A DNA stretch of 23,305 nt from DATHVI01 sp035461385. Lineage in GTDB: Bacteria > Actinomycetota > Thermoleophilia > Solirubrobacterales > 70-9. Within the stretch, counting starts at the first letter, position 1. Every line of letters begins with the position of its first letter. A model generated the notes under the pieces. The model was not told the origin of the DNA. It was given only the letters and a program-made list of their open reading frames with translations, and searched no databases. Position numbers and translations under genes: made by a program. Below, in pieces: positions 22,514 to 23,305 of this stretch. The stretch covers positions 1 through 23,305 of the forward strand of contig DATHVI010000024.1 of NCBI GenBank assembly GCA_035461385.1. Direction: 5' to 3'.

Positions 22514-23305
22514 TCAGCGCTCGGCGACAACGGTTATTCCGAGCAGACGACGGAAGATGCGCACCTTGGCCGGGGCCCCGGGCCACGCCGCGGCTATGCG
22601 TTCGGCGAGCAGATACGGCGCCAGGGGAAGAGCGATGACCTTCCCTCCCCAGTCCCGGAGCTGGCGTCCTACCCGCGGACTGATCGACGAGATGAGTTCG
22701 ACAACCCTGGCGTAGGCCCGTCCCTGAGCCCGCTCGGCGACTCTGACTCGCCGAAAGCCCGCCTCTCGCAGCGCTCCGGCAAGCTCGCGATACGTGTACT
22801 CCCGGAGGTGAAAACCCCGCGCCTCCTCATCGAACGCGGCCGAGATGTCGTGAGGGCCGGTGAGGCGGTTCGGGGTGATGCAGATGTAGCGGCCTCCCGG
22901 GCGCAGGGAGGCGGCGATGTTTCGGAGCTGCTCCATCGCATCGTCCGGATGGAGATGCTCCATGAGCTGGTTGCTGTAGACGACGTCGGCGCTCGCTCGC
23001 GGGACGGGGATGTCGACACCGTCGCTGATCGCGACTCGGACGTTTGCGGGCAGGTCCGAAGGGACGATGTCGGCCGAGACCTCGACCGCCGTGGCCGCCG
23101 AGGCGAAGTCCGCCACCCCGCGCACGGTGGCGCAGTCACCCGCGCCGATCTCCACGTAGCTGCCCCCGGGAGGGAGGAACTGGCGGACCAGCTCGACCTG
23201 GCTGCGAGCGTAAGCCTGCTGCTCGGCAGGATTCGTCCGACGGCCCAGCTGGGGATGGTCGGGTACCCGCTCGAAGAGCTCGTCGTATACGCGACCGTAG
23301 AGCTT
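22514..23305 (-). CDS. Class I SAM-dependent methyltransferase, 5' end outside window
   Basis: 263 residues are visible; the frame stays open to the right edge, so the start lies outside. The GTG at 23155 is internal, because motif I (YVEIGAGDCATVRGVADF) begins just before it and a conserved N-terminal part (LYGRVYDELFERVPDHPQL) precedes that. Other features are the acidic strand VEVSAD, ADVVYSNQLMEHLHPDDAM and LRPGGRYICITPNRLTGPHDIS, typical of Methyltransf_11/23 enzymes. The C-terminal about 60 residues are basic and hydrophobic, a possible membrane-contacting or substrate-binding end. Members near flippases and FemAB-like genes often methylate sugars or lipid-linked glycans, but the acceptor is unknown. 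It lies upstream of the ATP-grasp gene on the same strand, 86 nt apart. Confidence 0.85.
   Translation of the reverse strand, partial: KLYGRVYDELFERVPDHPQLGRRTNPAEQQAYARSQVELVRQFLPPGGSYVEIGAGDCATVRGVADFASAATAVEVSADIVPSDLPANVRVAISDGVDIPVPRASADVVYSNQLMEHLHPDDAMEQLRNIAASLRPGGRYICITPNRLTGPHDISAAFDEEARGFHLREYTYRELAGALREAGFRRVRVAERAQGRAYARVVELISSISPRVGRQLRDWGGKVIALPLAPYLLAERIAAAWPGAPAKVRIFRRLLGITVVAER

Noticed and set aside
22514..23155. Methyltransferase starting at GTG 23155
   Set aside because: This start would cut off the strand before the SAM-binding glycine loop. The frame continues to the window edge with family-like sequence, so the gene is partial.

Overview
The window looks like chromosome from a very GC-rich actinobacterium. 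Almost every codon in the first 15 kb ends in G or C, many starts are GTG, and several genes have a TANNNT -10 box only 7-8 nt before the start codon, as in leaderless actinobacterial transcripts. The order thrS / infC-rpmI-rplT / rRNA methyltransferase / pheST / argCJBD suggests Actinomycetota, possibly Thermoleophilia. The class is a guess from gene order and style, not from a search.

Layout. (1) 1-1676: the end of a large polytopic membrane protein. A 35-bp tandem duplication at its end removes its stop and puts it in frame with thrS. (2) 1677-5888, + strand, translation genes: thrS, a NaChBac-type voltage-gated sodium channel gene broken by a frameshift, then infC, rpmI and rplT, closed by a clear intrinsic terminator. 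(3) 5960-10345: a SpoU-type RNA methyltransferase, pheS and pheT, tightly coupled. (4) 10338-14681: argC, argJ, argB and argD for ornithine/arginine synthesis, coupled by 4-8 nt overlaps except for a 101-nt argJ-argB gap, which a 34-codon sORF fills exactly. (5) 14742-15447: two tandem paralogous single-pass membrane proteins with Thr/Asp and Thr/Glu repeat tails. (6) 15515-23305: an accessory-looking module with visibly lower third-position GC. It holds two FemAB/CelD-like acyltransferases (GNAT fold), two SAM methyltransferases (one runs off the right edge), a Wzx-like flippase, an ATP-grasp ligase and a calcineurin-like phosphoesterase, on both strands. It resembles part of a cell-surface glycan or envelope-modification locus, but no glycosyltransferase is visible here.

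How the genes fit together. Regions 2-3 make tRNA synthetases, an initiation factor and 50S proteins. Region 4 takes N-acetylglutamate through the acetylated cycle to ornithine: ArgB phosphorylates, ArgC reduces, ArgD transaminates, and ArgJ recovers the acetyl group. Region 6 may synthesise, modify and export an envelope polymer; this is inference from family membership.

No rRNA, tRNA, CRISPR array, insertion sequence or replication origin was seen. No gap without a gene exceeds about 165 bp.
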